Made by a program: the position numbers and the translations under genes. Source: Monocercomonoides exilis (taxonomy: Eukaryota > Preaxostyla > Oxymonadida > Polymastigidae). Taken from it: a stretch of 64,000 nucleotides of DNA. The notes beneath the pieces were generated by a model. That model searched no databases and was not told where the DNA came from. It saw only the letters and a list, made by a program, of their open reading frames with translations. The stretch lies in contig LSRY02000005.1 in the NCBI GenBank assembly GCA_001643675.2, forward strand, positions 932,501 to 996,500, read 5' to 3'. This document shows positions 43,870-56,519 of this stretch, in pieces; within the stretch, counting starts at the first letter, position 1, and each line of letters begins with the position of its first letter.

Positions 43870-44969
43870 TTATGGAACAATGTGAGTTCCTTTCTTTCCC
43901 TCCAAAGCTTCAATTGCTTCGTCCAATGAAGCAATGATAGCTCTCTTCTTTGTGAATTCAACATGTCTCATGCATGCTCTAACTTTAGGACCCATTGATC
44001 CAGCTGAGAAGTGTCCTTCATCGAAATATTTCTTCATTTCATCCAAATGAACTTCACCAATCAATTTTTTCGCTTCTGGTTTTCCATAGTTCAACACGGC
44101 ACTATCAACATCAGTGAGAATCATGAAAATATCAGCTTCTACAGCACGTGCAAGGCAAGCACCCGCGAGATCTTTATCGATAACAGCTTCAACACCTTCC
44201 AATCCATCTTCTGTCTCAACAACAGGGATCCCTCCTCCTCCGCTTGCAATAACAACAACACCAGCCTTCACCAAAACTGCTGCGGTTTCAGCTTCCTGGT
44301 TCCTCAGAGGATCGGGGCATGGAACAACACGTCTCCATCCTTTCACTTCTGTTGGCTTAACGTGTTTAACAATCCATCCCTTAATGAAGATAACATTTTT
44401 AATTTTTCAGAATTATGATCAACATTTTAAATTAATGTGCAAACTTTCTCTGCTTTCATTTTCATTGCCTCTTCTTCTGTCATGAAGTTTCCAACGGGCT
44501 TCGATGCATTCTCTCCGATGAATTCTTTGTCATCGCGAGAAACAATTGTTTGATTAATCATGCAAACAACTGGCTTGTGGATCCCTTCAGCTTTGAAAGC
44601 TGCTTGAAGTCTATTTTGAAACATATACCCGATTTGTCCTTGGGTCATTGCACCAACAATATCGAGTGGTTGTGGAGGAATGACCGCTTTTGCGAGATCT
44701 TGTTGAAGAGCAAGATTTCCAGATTGCGGTCCGTTTCCGTGAGTGATCACAACCTCCAAAGATGGATCTGATTTCATGAGTTTTGCAATCTGTCTCGATG
44801 TCACATCACAGTTGTGCATTTGTTCTTCTTTGGTTCCACTTTCATGAGCTTGTTTAATAGCATTTCCACCAAGAGCAATTAAAATTCTCTATGTAATGAA
44901 ACGATGTAAAAAATAATATAAAAAACAATCAAATTTTGGTTTTTCATCAAATCATCGTCAAACCACCAT
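43870..44969 (-). CDS. arcC: Carbamate kinase (arginine deiminase pathway)
   Basis: There are three exons. A minimal first exon starts at ATG 44969 (one or two codons). The others are 44888-44445 and 44379-43870. The last intron is 65 nt (GTTTGC...TTAAG, phase 0); the first is about 75 nt. The product is about 319 aa, close to the family norm of 310-316. Visible motifs are [11 protein letters not shown] at the N-terminus, [11 protein letters not shown] (substrate loop), [32 protein letters not shown] and GSMGPKVRA. The enzyme makes ATP from carbamoyl phosphate and ADP, the last step of arginine deiminase fermentation used by several anaerobic protists. It is likely cytosolic. It is the only placed gene here that stops at TAA and not TGA. 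The first exon is inferred because an ATG is lacking ahead of the GGNA motif in exon 2. Confidence 0.9.
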
Positions 44970-45148
44970 CTTTGTGTTTAAAACAAATTTGTTGATCTCA
45001 AACCTTAATGCGTAACAATTGAATTGTGTTGTTAACAAAATTAAAAATTTAGCTGTTGTTTCTATAAAAAAGTATTACGCAAAATAATGTGTATTTGAAT
45101 GAAAATTCTTTTTATTAGGGGAATCCTAGATCTGAAAAAGCGATTTTT
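44970..45148. promoter_or_regulatory. Shared upstream region of carbamate kinase and TTC4-like genes
   Basis: 179 bp separates two divergent start codons, with several A/T tracts. No consensus element is recognisable; a bidirectional promoter is inferred from spacing alone. Confidence 0.45.
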
Positions 45149-46768
45149 ATGTCGCAAAAGGTTATAAAACCAGCACCAGCAAATGAAATTCTCTCTACAT
45201 TGCCAACATCACAAGCTTTAGATAATGATGATGATTGGAACATCCCTGAAGGTTGGACCATCCCGGACACTGTTGAAAAAGATTTATGCCCTTTATTTGC
45301 TGATTCTGTCCCTGAAAATATTGATGAGCACCCAGATTTTCTTGCACTTCAATCTCTATTATATGATCGAGATCCAGCGGAACTTGCTGAACATTTTAAA
45401 GAAGAGGGGAATAAACTTTTGAAAAAAGGAAGAAAAGGTTGGAATGAAGCCATTGAATCTTACACAAAAGCTATTGAAGCAAATTCACCTAATATGAAAG
45501 CAGTAGCAATATACTATTCCAACAGAGCGCAAGTGCACATTTTTAAAAGTATTCTTTTTTGTATTTTGTGAAATTCATTTTACGTTCTTGAAATATTGTT
45601 CAGAAAATTATGGAAGGGCAATAGAAGATTGCATCGAATCGTTAAAAAAGGATAATACCAATATTAAATCTCATTTTCGTCTCTCTAAGGCATATTTTGA
45701 ATTAAACAAGATATCCGAAGCTAGCGAATCTGTGAAAAAAGGGTTGTTGGTTGCACCTGAAAGTAAGGAGCTTTTAGGTTTATCAGAACAAATTGCAGAG
45801 CAGCAGCAAAAAATAAAACTTCGAAAAGAAGAGGCTGCAAAATTGGCAGTTGAAAAGCACAAAATTCAGACTCTAACTGATAAAGCTTTGGAATTGAAAG
45901 GCGTTAAAATGGGAGCATGCGTATTGCATGCAATACAAACTGGATGTGTTGATGTGTGCATAATAATTAATATTCAATTATCACTCATTATTATTTATGA
46001 CAATTCTATGATTGATGATATTCATTCCCTTTCTGATAGTACATCTGGTTTAATAATCGAGCAAACGCAAAAACTCAATCTTTTGGACCAATAACTCCTC
46101 CAACACCTCATCGAAACACATTGCCAGAACTTGAAGCAGTTGTTGCAAATCCTAATTCATTTGAGTTGAGAACGCCTTTTCTTGTGTGCTATCCAGAATT
46201 CAGTCAAACGGACTTGATTCAAAACGTGAGTGAAGATGATACAATAGGAGATCAATTGGCAAATCTCTTGCCCATTGGCAACGATGGCGAAGGAGGTAGT
46301 GATATTTTGTTTCTTTTAATTATTATGAATTTATTATTTATTAAAATACAATTTTTAATTAACAATTAATTGCTTCAATCTAATATTTCTCATTGAAATC
46401 TCTTGAAAATCCACAAAATAATTTTTTTTATAACTTTTCTCTCATTGTGTCGTCTAATCTCCCCACTTGCAATTGCAGAAGATGATATTGATTATCCGCC
46501 ATGGGATCGGAAGCACTCGTACAACCTCCACAATGTGCATGCATTCTTCAGGCGCGAATGGGTTCCTCCTGCGAAAAAGGAGACTGTATCGGAACAAAAG
46601 AAAGAGGAAAAGAAGAAAGAAGATTCAAAAGAAATGGTGTGGTTCGAAGTTCCCTTCGAGTTCACAGTAGGCCAATTGATGCAGCAAGAAGCATATATAA
46701 CGCCTTCATTTCCTGTTATATATGTTCTTGACGCCACTTCACCTTTCACAGAAAACTTTTTGACTTGA
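45149..46768 (+). CDS. TPR co-chaperone of the TTC4/CNS1 type
   Basis: There are four exons: 45149-45548, 45604-45920, 46040-46295 and 46479-46768. The introns are 55, 119 and 183 nt (donors GTATTC, GTATTG, GTAGTG). The product is 420 aa with a TGA stop. Residues 70-190 hold three TPR motifs (AEHFKEEGNKLLKKG, AIYYSNRAQVHIFKKNYGRA, SHFRLSKAYFELNKISEA), followed by a charged helix. The C-terminal part matches the TTC4 wheel domain (LPELEAVVANPN, TPFLVCYPEFSQTDLIQ, DYPPWDRKHSYNL, SFPVIYVLDATSPF). TTC4 and yeast Cns1 link Hsp70 and Hsp90 and help client folding in the cytosol. The donor chosen for intron 2 (45921) is the one with the usual GTATT consensus; an earlier donor at 45903 is also in phase. 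Confidence 0.85.
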
Positions 46769-47607
46769 AAGAAAATTATAAATAAAATATTTTTGTTAAA
46801 GCATGATTGTTGTTGACCATTATGTCAGGGGTCGGTTGCAATAATTAACAGGAAAAAAGAAAAATATTTTTTGTCAAACAATTTTTCTTTGAAATGAAAG
46901 ACTTTTCAAATAAAAACAAATGGATAATTGTGAAAACCTTTGAATATAACAAGTGAATAAATGATTGAAGTGGTTGAAATGTTGAAGCGCGTGATAGTCT
47001 AGATAATAAAGAAAAGCCCACATAAATGAAATTAATCTTTTAAAAATAGAGAAAAAAAGCAAATTCTCTTTGAATACAAGAATCCAGAAACCAGTGAATT
47101 GATGCAAGCTGATAGTTTTGTAAATAAATACATATATAATGATAAGGAATGTATGTGTTACTAAGAGTCAACAGTTGCATGGACAGTGTCCAAAGATCTT
47201 TATATTTTGTTGAATTCAGTTTCAGGTCAATTCCAACGCTTTAAAGTGACTCAAGATTTGACTTGTATTATTTATAGCTTTCGTCCTTAAGGTTGGCTAG
47301 GCAACTTCTTAATCAGAAAAAGGAAATGGCAAAATGATTGATGGAGAATAGCATTCGAATCGAAAAGATATTCGATGTTTAGTCCGATGGCAAGATCAAT
47401 GAAGTATATTAGATGATTATATATAACCAAGAAAAGGTTAAAACAAATCCTCCTCCATATCATTGACCCTTATGTTGTTTTGAACATAAATTTGACTAAA
47501 TTCATTTCCAATCTTTTATTAATTAAAGAATTCTATGAAGGAAGACAATTCTAATGAATAGCAATTCATTACTTACTGATTATCCAAGAGTATAGCACGC
47601 CTCCATT
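46769..47607. other. Convergent intergenic region
   Basis: 839 bp lie between the 3' ends of the TTC4-like and the 2057-aa gene. No ORF of note, no tRNA-like fold and no element termini were seen. Confidence 0.6.
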
Positions 47608-50600
47608 TCATGTCAGCGAAAGAGTTGAAAGAGAAGGCGGATATTTTTTCTCAAATTTATCAGATGGAATCGTTTTTGTTGGATGCGGGCGGCGAATTGT
47701 ATATCCACTTGATGGCACACAATACACTGCCATTTGCTTTCCAACCAGAGAGAATCCAACAGCCTGAGATTGCTGCAGTGCTGGTGCTGGTGCTGCTGTT
47801 GAGGATATGCTTGCTGACAACGAAGCAGCGCTGTCTGGTTGAAAAACACAAGTTGATTGAGCAATTGGATGATCGTGTTTTCCTACAGAAGGCGGAGTCA
47901 TGAAAATGTTTTCAGAGGGATATTCTCTGCAGCTGCTCCCAAAATATGAAGAAGGCAAGCTATCAGGCGAATTATTCTTCAGCTGAGGTGCCCGAAGCCC
48001 AAAGCTCAATTTTTCTTTGGGACGAATTGTGTGAATAGAAGTCTGAGTGAAGTTCAATGGGTTGTGTCCTTTGTGCTCAAGGAGAGCTCGCATGATGTCT
48101 TTTGGACTGCCTTTTGCATTTTCTATGTTTTCGCTCTGTCTGCTTGACAATTGCTTCTTTCCTTTTTTCGATCCAGTTGTCAGTTTCAGTGAGTGTGGAT
48201 TTTGTCTAATAATCCTCCGGGCAACTGCTCTACTCAAAGTGTGCGTTCCTGCTGATCGCTTCACTCTTGATGCGCTGCACACTCTCAATGACGTCCCATC
48301 AACAACGCCTTCTCCTCTCCAATCTCCGTTTTTCAGCATTTCTCCAACGCTGTATTCGTTACTGTTTCTCATCATTCTGCATTGCTTGTTCTCCTCTCCT
48401 TCTATTTGTTCCTTTTCTTCTTCAATGAACTGTGTTTCTGTCTGGCTGTTGTCTTCCTCTGCAACTGTCTCGATGTTTTCGCAGCTTTTAGCTTTGGTAA
48501 GATCATCGTGTTCATCTTCAACTGTAACATTCAACATATCCTCACTTCCACATATTCTGATGCTTTTCTCGTCAATCACAATCAACCCGCTTGTGTTTCT
48601 TCTCATCCGACTCTTCTCTTCAGATTCGTTTTCAATCGGAGATCCAATTAGTGTGGATGGAGTTGTATCTCCGAATGATACACTTCTGCTTCTTTCTTCT
48701 TTGTCCTTGCCTTTGTTTGTTTCTTGGCATTGTGATATTTCTGGTTGGTCACTTTTCTCTCCCAAGCATCTGCTCTTAATCCCACCCAAATTTTCCTCTT
48801 CTTTTTCCATTTCCTTGCACTTTCCACTTTCGTCTCCTTTAATGTTTTGTTGAGCTTCCATTGTCAGATCATTATTTGATGTACGTTGCATCGTATTCTC
48901 ATCTTGAACGTCCAGTTTAAATGTCACTCTTTCGTTTGTCTTGCAGTGTGAATCTGCGTTTTTATCTGGGCTAACTGTCGATCTTTCTGAATTTGCTAAT
49001 TTACAATTTCTTTCATCATCTTCTTTGTTTGATTCGATATTGATGATATCATTCTTTTTCTTTTTTGCAACTTTTTCTCTTTTAAGACTCTTCCATCTTT
49101 CCATATTCAGTGCTTCGATGTTCAGCTTCCTCCAGGTTGTTCCAATTCCATCTGATTCTCCGTTCTGTTTTGGTAGTGTTGTCTTTTTCATTCCTCCTAC
49201 ATGAAACAGCTTCTCCTCAAGCGCATCCCCTTTCCCTTTTCTCCTCTTTTTATTCTGCTCCGCTTTCCCCAAAGGAGTTTGCCAATGCTTTTGCAGCCTG
49301 TTCACACTGAACTCCTCGTCATTTGCATCAATCGCATCTCCACCAGCAATTCCTGCTGCTGCCACAGCCCATCCAAGTCTTTCCCCTTCGATGGAGCGTG
49401 GAGATAGAACGTATGGCGCCAGAATTGGTGAATCAAACAGCGCACAAACACCTCCTATTTGTGGCGGTGCTTCTGCAACTGAAGATGGTGCATAGACTGC
49501 TGTTGTTGCCTTCTCTTGTGCTTCATCTGTTTCTTTTGTTTCTCTCATGTTTGTTCCTTCTTTATCAAACTCAGCTGAAGTCATTGCAAAAGTAGAGGGA
49601 AATGTGTTAAACAGATCAGTCAAACTGTCTCTGCTTTTTTCTTTGCTCAAGATGTTTGCAAATTCATCCCTTTCACTATTCGACTCAGATATTGTTGCAG
49701 ATAATGCAGTATTCCTATTTGCTGCCCTTCGTGGTGGTGATGTTGGAGCAACTGAATGAGGCAAAGTGGAAGAAAATACTTTCTCTTTCCAATCATTCTT
49801 TGAGTCTGCTTCTTTTCTCATTGTCGTTCTTTTCTTTGATTGAGAAGAATCTTTCGTCTCCCCTAAGCCAAGCAGCTCCTGTTTTCTTCCATTGTCAATT
49901 TGATCATTTTCCGTTGATTCCATTCCCTTTTCTTTTGCTATTCCAGCGCTAAAAAGCCGACGTGCCCTTACGCGATCAGCTGGTTGTGTTCGTGTGATTG
50001 ACGCAGAAGTGGCTGGACGGATCGGCACAACAACTGTCTGCATCAGCTCCTCCATCTCTTCTTCTCTGCCAACCTTTTGAGGCATTGGTGTCTTTGGCGA
50101 CTGTCTTGTCTCATTTGATTCGACTGCCTGAGTGTTCAATGAGTCAGACGAAGGCGGAAAAACAGAAGTCTTCCTCGAGGCCACTACAGATGGTACAACT
50201 GAAGGCACAGGCACAGCAAACGAGGGTGACTGGAGCATCACCGGCGAGCACGAAACTGCTCTTTTGGCTCCTCTGCTGCTGCTGCTGCCTCTGCTATTCT
50301 GCTTGTGGAACATTGGACTTCGCTTTTGATATGGTTGGTTGGATTTTTGCTGTTTGTTGGAGACTTTCTCAGGAGAAAGTTTTGTTTGTTGTGGATTTAA
50401 AGAATGTGAAGCTGTTTCTGACGAGCTGTTGATCAAACTCTCGCTTTCTTTGTCAATCACTTCGTTTTCCTCGCTTTCTGTATATCTTTCTCTGGTAATC
50501 ATGTTCGTTTCCTCTTCCGCTCCTCTTTGGTTTCCTTCCCACTCTCCGTTTCTTCCATCTTCTCCCTCAAGCCCAAGCTTTTCTTTGCCTTTTGCTTCAT

Positions 50601-53600
50601 CTGCTGGTGAAGTTGGCGTGAGAGAAGCAGGGGTTGATACAGACGTTGAAGGAGGTGCAATCGGAAGCGGTGGCGTGAGTGGAGCAACGGGATGAGCAAG
50701 CAGCAGCTTGTGTACGTTCAACAACACCTCTTCAGCATCTGTTGGTGCAATTGAGCTGGAGTTGCTCTCAGACGGAGTAGAAGGATAAGAAGATGAAGAA
50801 GGTGCAGAAGACGCAGAAGAAGGAAGAAGCACCGTTCTGCCTGATGTCCAGCGCGGCGAGTGGACGATCTCATTAAAAGAAGGCTGAGGAATGGCAACAG
50901 CACCGTTGGGGAGGCGGGCAACAGAAGGAGATGGAAGAGCAGTTGATCGTCGAACTGAAGTGTGGTGCGGACGAGACGCTTCCACAACCTCGTCGCTGAA
51001 GAAGCCAGATGATGAAGCAAACAGAGGAAGTGGAGCGGTTTGAGACAAAAGATGAAACGAATAAGAAGACGATGAAGGAGATGTGGATGATCTCTTTGTT
51101 TCTGTTTGTGGCAATGCAGATGACTTTGGAGTCGATGAAAAATGTGAATATGGAGAAGAGGAAGAGGGTCTTGAAGATGAAGATGACGAAGAGGAGGAAG
51201 AGAAAGAGGGTGATGAGGAAGAAGAAGAAGAAAATACGACTGAGGAGCGTGGAGATGTTTTCTGAAGCTCAATTGAGCGAGAAATGCTGAGTGAATGTCT
51301 CAATCGGGCAGACTGCGGATACAATTCATCAAGCAGTTCTTCGTCCACTCGTTGCAAATCACTCCCTTCTTCCCACTCAATTCCTCTTTTCTTCTCTTTT
51401 TCTTTTTCTTTTTCTTTCTCTTTCTCTTTCTTCATTACTTCGCTTTTCTGTCCAACTTCATTATTTGATCTATCTTCAATTGGACTTCCAGCTTCTGTTG
51501 GTGTCCGCTCTGTTCCACTGCCCCACCCAGCATTCTTCTCGATATGTGGTCTATTTAATATATGTTGTTGTTTTGTGTCTGCTGAAGATGGAGTACGAGA
51601 TGTGAAAGACGATCTTGTACGAGGCGGTAATGGCGTTGTTGTTGCTGCTGCTGATGCTTCCATAGAACCCATTGTGGAAAGCGCTGCAATTGTCGTCATT
51701 TCTGCAAAAGCAGTCGTTTGAGTCTGAAGCCCAGAACTTGACAAGCCAGCTGAAGACGACGAGCACGGAGAAGTTGCTGGTCTCTCGTCCTCTGATTTCC
51801 AAACACGGCGATTTCTTCCTCCGCCAGAGGCTTTAAATCCACGTGGAGAAGGGCTAAGCACAACCTCTGCTGCCTGCCATCTACTTTTCGGCCTCTTCTC
51901 TTTCTCGCCAGCAGTCTGCGGTTTGCCTGGCGAGCGCAGTTTTGTGCGGCCGCGTGGTGTTCCTTCCCCTTCTGAAGGAGAATGCGCCAGACGCGAAGCA
52001 GACGGAGAGCGCGATCTGCGCGAAGGGAAACGCAAAAACGACGCATAGTCAGATGTGCATATCGTTTTGGCTGTCTGCGGACGAGAAAACTGCTGGTACA
52101 TGTTCCGCCCAGTGACTGCCATGTCGCTAATCACTTTTTCTTTGCAGATGCATGCATCGCTGCTTGTGTGCTTTATTAGCCCTGTTTCATGCGCATCTTG
52201 CATATTTTCATGAGTTCTGTTTTCTGCTGTTAGATATTCATTTTCTTCTATTTCATCGTATTTCTCATTTGAAGTATCAGTTTCATCTTTTTCTTTGTCT
52301 TCCCCTTCTGTATCTTCCATCTTCTCTTCTTTTCTCTCCATTGCGATTCTCGCCTTCTCTCTTTCTTCGATCCGCTGCTCAATCGCCTTCCTTCTGTGTG
52401 CCCTGTTGATCATCTCGCGCCGCGCAGATATTGCTGCTTTCCTCGCCAGCAGGTTCTGCGCCAGCACTCCTTCAGTCTCCCGCTGCCACACACCCCACCC
52501 CGAAGTCAATCGCAGCCGCACCTTCTTCCCCCACCCTCTCTCTCGCCCTTCTCCTCTTCCAGCTCCTCCTTCGCGGCTCCTCGCTTTCGCCACTTCGCTT
52601 TCGTATTTCTGTCTTAGCAGCAGCTTTTCAACGCCAGTTGCATTGCTGGATGCTCCTGTGTGTGTTTCTTCCAAGATCCCTTCACCGCCCTTTCTGCTTT
52701 GCGAAGAGCGCAATGAAATTGGCGATAGCGAAGCTGACGAGAAAGGCGAAATGGATGTTTGCGGGTGAGAAACGCCCCAAAGTGCCAGGGGAGGCACTGT
52801 TTCTGGCCTCCCCTGCTTTCCTTTCTGCCACACTCCAATTGGACAGCCTGTTGCTGTGCCAAATGTGCCTCTGCTTGCTTTCACTTTCCTCGCTCCTGCA
52901 TAATCCCCCAACTGCTGCTCAATTCCTTCGTTGAATGGGTTGGCGCTTCTTGCCTTGTATAATGTTTCTTTCCGGTACTCCTCGATTTTTCTTTCTTCCT
53001 TCTTTTCTCCTTTCTTCTTAACTTCTTGTTCTTCTATCGCAAATGCATTTGCATTGAATTCATTCTTTACGTCAGTTATTCCTGGGTGGCCCAGGTGTTG
53101 ATGACGATATCTTGCTGTGTATTTTTTGATCTCTTCGTCATTGCTGTCTGTACTGTCATCACTGTCGGTACAACTGGGTGCGCTATCGTAGCCCCATCTT
53201 TCCATATCTTTTTCAATAGATTTTCTTCCATCCTCTTCTTCTTTCCATTCAAGATGTGGAACTTTGAAAGCAAGATTATCTGCTTTTGGCAAAGCACATT
53301 CGTGTTTCTCTTCCTTTTTATCATTATTGCCTTCGGAAGTGTTGTTTGTTTGATTAAACTGTGGCGAAGTGTTATTTGCTAACATATCAGGAAAAATGTC
53401 AGGCTGTCCAGAAATAAAATGCAAATCATTGTTTGCAACAAATTCAAGACTCCCCTATATATAATTATCAATTTAAACGATCAATTTTCAAGATGAAAAT
53501 TGAAGAATTGAGAAATACCCGAAGAAGAGGATTAAGTGGTTCGTCTGCTTGAGGTAGTGATGCTGAGTGTTGTTTATAACGCTCGGAACTAGGCGTGGAT

Positions 53601-54041
53601 GTGAATCCAAGAAGTCCATATTTCGACTTTGTCCTTGTAGTTATCAATCATCACGGTTATTGTCATTGTTAACAAAATAAAATTGCAGTTATTGTTGAAA
53701 AAGAACATATTATATTCATAAATGCAAAAAGAATAAAAGAACATATTTAATTGTAGTCAAAACCTTCTATAATTTTCCAAAATATCATCAACTTCTGTTT
53801 TTCCTGAAAGCTTTGATCGTCCTAATGGAATTTTTGTTTGTTCTGAAGGAAGTTTGTATCTTCAACAATTCAAAAATAAAAACGAAATAATTTCAAATGA
53901 GTTATAATAGAATGATTGCATATACATATTTTTTGTAGTCCATTTTCTGTAATCTGCAACTTTTAGCTGACTTCGTTTTTCCAACTGTTTATTTTTTTCG
54001 TGTATATTTTCAATGTGTGATACCATACGTTTTACTGCCAT
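47608..54041 (-). CDS. Very large disordered protein of unknown function, 2057 aa
   Basis: There are four exons: 54041-53926, 53859-53764, 53633-53519 and 53454-47608. The introns are 66, 130 and 64 nt (donors GTATAT, GTTTTG, GTATTT). The phases 2, 2, 0 are consistent, and the stop is TGA. The N-terminal exons encode a basic helical start (MAVKRMVSHIENIHEKNKQL) and short motifs (YKLPSEQTKIPLGRSKL, SKYGLLGFTSTPSSERYK) that look conserved-type and not random. The large last exon is Ser/Glu/Lys-rich with acidic and basic blocks, poly-Ser runs near 51135-51240 and a Lys-Glu repeat near 51395-51430. Little folded structure is expected. A cytoskeletal or centrosomal scaffold is a guess; no domain is recognised. 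ATG 54041 is the first Met of an open frame that continues a little upstream. Confidence 0.75.
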
Positions 54042-54648
54042 TTCATATCGTTTTTTGTTGGAATTTTTATTTTCAATTCAAAAAATAACTTTTTCAAAAT
54101 AAACGAATGAATAAATATTTTATTATATAAATCTCAAATTTTTTGCGAATTTTGAAAAACTATTTATTAACATAATTTATTTTTATTTTTGTATTTGAAG
54201 TGACAAAAAAATAAATTTGTCAAGCAATATTTTTTCATTATTATTATTATTCATGTTTTTCTATGAAAATTACTGTTATTCGGAAAAAAAATTTAAAAGA
54301 AGAAATTAATTTAAATAAAAGAATTTTTGTTAATTTTTAGGATAGATTTCAGAAAATAACGAGTTTTCAATAAACAATTTCACATTATTGCTCAAAAATG
54401 ATTGTTTTTAAATTGAAATTAAAAACAAATCCTTGATTATTTTTGAAATCAGATTTTTTCATACATAATTTTCGGTTCAAAAACTTATTTTGAATATTTT
54501 CATATGAACGTTGAAAAGTGAATAGGCTTATTGTAGACATTCTTATCTTTCATTAGGTGAAAACATTTGTTTCTAAAAACAATTATCATGCTTCTTCTCT
54601 TTTGGATTAAAAACTTCTTTCAAAAAACAAACAATCTTTGAAAATTAA
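54042..54648. other. AT-rich spacer with part of a dispersed repeat
   Basis: No gene is seen. The segment near 54480-54640 resembles 21680-21850 (blocks GAAAAATGAAAAGGCTTATTG and CTTTGAAAA), so the foldback that follows landed in an older dispersed repeat. Confidence 0.5.
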
Positions 54649-56519
54649 GGCAAGTTCCAAGTAAATGGACCATCGATAAAAAATTTTTTATACATTTATA
54701 ACGAAACAAAATGGAATACTAATTTATTTAAAATAAGTTTTATTTGTCGAAAAAGTGTTTTTAGCAATTTTCCATTTTTCTTTTGATCTATCCCATAACA
54801 TTTTCTTGTTTTATACAGGTTTGAAATATTTGTTTATTTTACAAAATAAACCATCTTCGAACTTTTATGTTATTTGGATAGAATAAAAATCGATAATCCT
54901 TTTTATAGCTTAATTTATTGAACGATGAACCCGCTATGCAAATTAACAGCATTGTTCAGTTGTATCTTGCATCAATAGATAACCACAGAGAAAGTTGGAA
55001 GAAATGCGCTTATAGCTTGAGAAAAGCAGCAGAAAGCAGAGCTGGGAAAGCTGAAGATTTTTCGTAAGATGCAGCAGTTGATGCAATTTTGGAAGAGATT
55101 CAGCGATCCACAATGGATGACTAAAATATACATCAATGCTTGATATTCTTTATGAATGTTTCAAGAAGATTGGAAAAAAAGATGGATGATGAAATAGAAG
55201 AAGAGGAAAGAAAAGTGATGAAAAAGAAAAGTGTTTGATATGATGGATGAAAAAGAATATAATGATTGTATTATTTGGCTATACCATTATTTTGGTCACT
55301 TTAAATTTGGTAATTTTAGTTTGTTTAAGTATCATCCAGATCATTTTGAATATTAATAATTGATCTGCAAAAACGTTCACTTCATCTTTTTGAATTTTCA
55401 TTTTATTATTTTTTTTGTTTGAAACGCTCATTCACTAAAGAAAAAAAAAATAGAATTATGACTTGAAAAGTGGATGAAAGTGTTTTCTCAAGAGATATCA
55501 AAAATTTTCAAAGAAAATGAACATTTATTGAGAAGAATATTAATTGAAATAAGAAGAATAAATGATAGATAAAAAAAACAATAAAGCCAGTTTTATTTTT
55601 CTACGTGTGTTGCGAAAAGAAAAAAATATCACTGTAATAAAATATAATCCAATGTACATAAAGCAAATAAAATAAAAAACTTCTGGGTTTTCAAATCTGA
55701 AATTGGCAATACAAAATTATAGAGGATATCAAAAATTTGTTCGTTATTTTGCAATTCTTCTTATTATTGGGTTTCAAAGCTGAAATTCATTTTTTATTTT
55801 CAAGAATTCACAAAATTATCAAAAATATCCAACGAATATTCATCGTCAAAATAATATTTTTCCTTCGGAAAATCAAATTTTTCTTGAAAGCCAAGAATGA
55901 CATCTTCATATTCTTCTTCTTCAATCTTTTCCAACACTTTTCTTTTTCATCACTTTTCTTTCCTCTTCTTCTATTTCATCATCCATCTTTTTTTCCAATC
56001 TTCTTGAAACATTCATAAAGAATATCAAGCATTGATGTATATTTTAGTCATCCATTGTGGATCGCTGAATCTCTTCCAAAATTGCATCAACTGCTGCATC
56101 TTACGAAAAATCTTCAGCTTTCCCAGCTCTGCTTTCTGCTGCTTTTCTCAAGCTATAAGCGCATTTCTTCCAACTTTCTCTGTGGTTATCTATTGATGCA
56201 AGATACAACTGAACAATGCTGTTAATTTGCATAGCGGGTTCATCGTTCAATAAATTAAGCTATAAAAAGGATTATCGATTTTTATTCTATCCAAATAACA
56301 TAAAAGTTCGAAGATGGTTTATTTTGTAAAATAAACAAATATTTCAAACCTGTATAAAACAAGAAAATGTTATGGGATAGATCAAAAGAAAAATGGAAAA
56401 TTGCTAAAAACACTTTTTCGACAAATAAAACTTATTTTAAATAAATTAGTATTCCATTTTGTTTCGTTATAAATGTATAAAAAATTTTTTATCGATGGTC
56501 CATTTACTTGGAACTTGCC
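54649..56519. mobile_element. 1871-bp foldback element with 587-bp arms and 8-bp target duplication
   Basis: The arms 54649-55235 and 55933-56519 are inverted copies. No mismatch was noticed, and both arm ends fit the same centre of symmetry, so there is no net indel. The loop is 697 bp. Ends read GGCAAGTTCCAAGTAAATGG and inverse. The direct repeat AAAATTAA lies immediately outside both ends (54641-54648 and 56520-56527). The flanks beyond join into one dispersed repeat also seen near 21680-21880, confirming insertion. An 8-bp duplication is typical of hAT-like transposases, but no transposase is encoded. Confidence 0.85.
54909..55238 (+). pseudogene. Exon-like coding fragment captured in the foldback arm
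   Basis: After an acceptor-like TTTTTATAG, a 109-codon frame reads LNLLNDEPAMQINSIVQLYL and continues with Lys/Glu/Ala-rich helical sequence (ESWKKCAYSLRKAAESRAG, KKMDDEIEEEERKVMKKK) to a TGA. It is interrupted only by two TAA codons, at 55065-55067 and 55122-55124. A donor-like ATACAG|GTTTGAA lies about 90 bp upstream, suggesting an upstream exon and intron also within the arm. The identical inverse copy is at about 56259-55930 on the minus strand. The family is unrecognised. It is either a decaying host-gene fragment or evidence that TAA can be read as an amino acid. Confidence 0.5.

Noticed and set aside
45588-46094. Independent ORF between TTC4-like exons
   Set aside because: It is exon 2 plus retained intron; splicing at 45549-45603 and 45921-46039 gives the TTC4 domain order.
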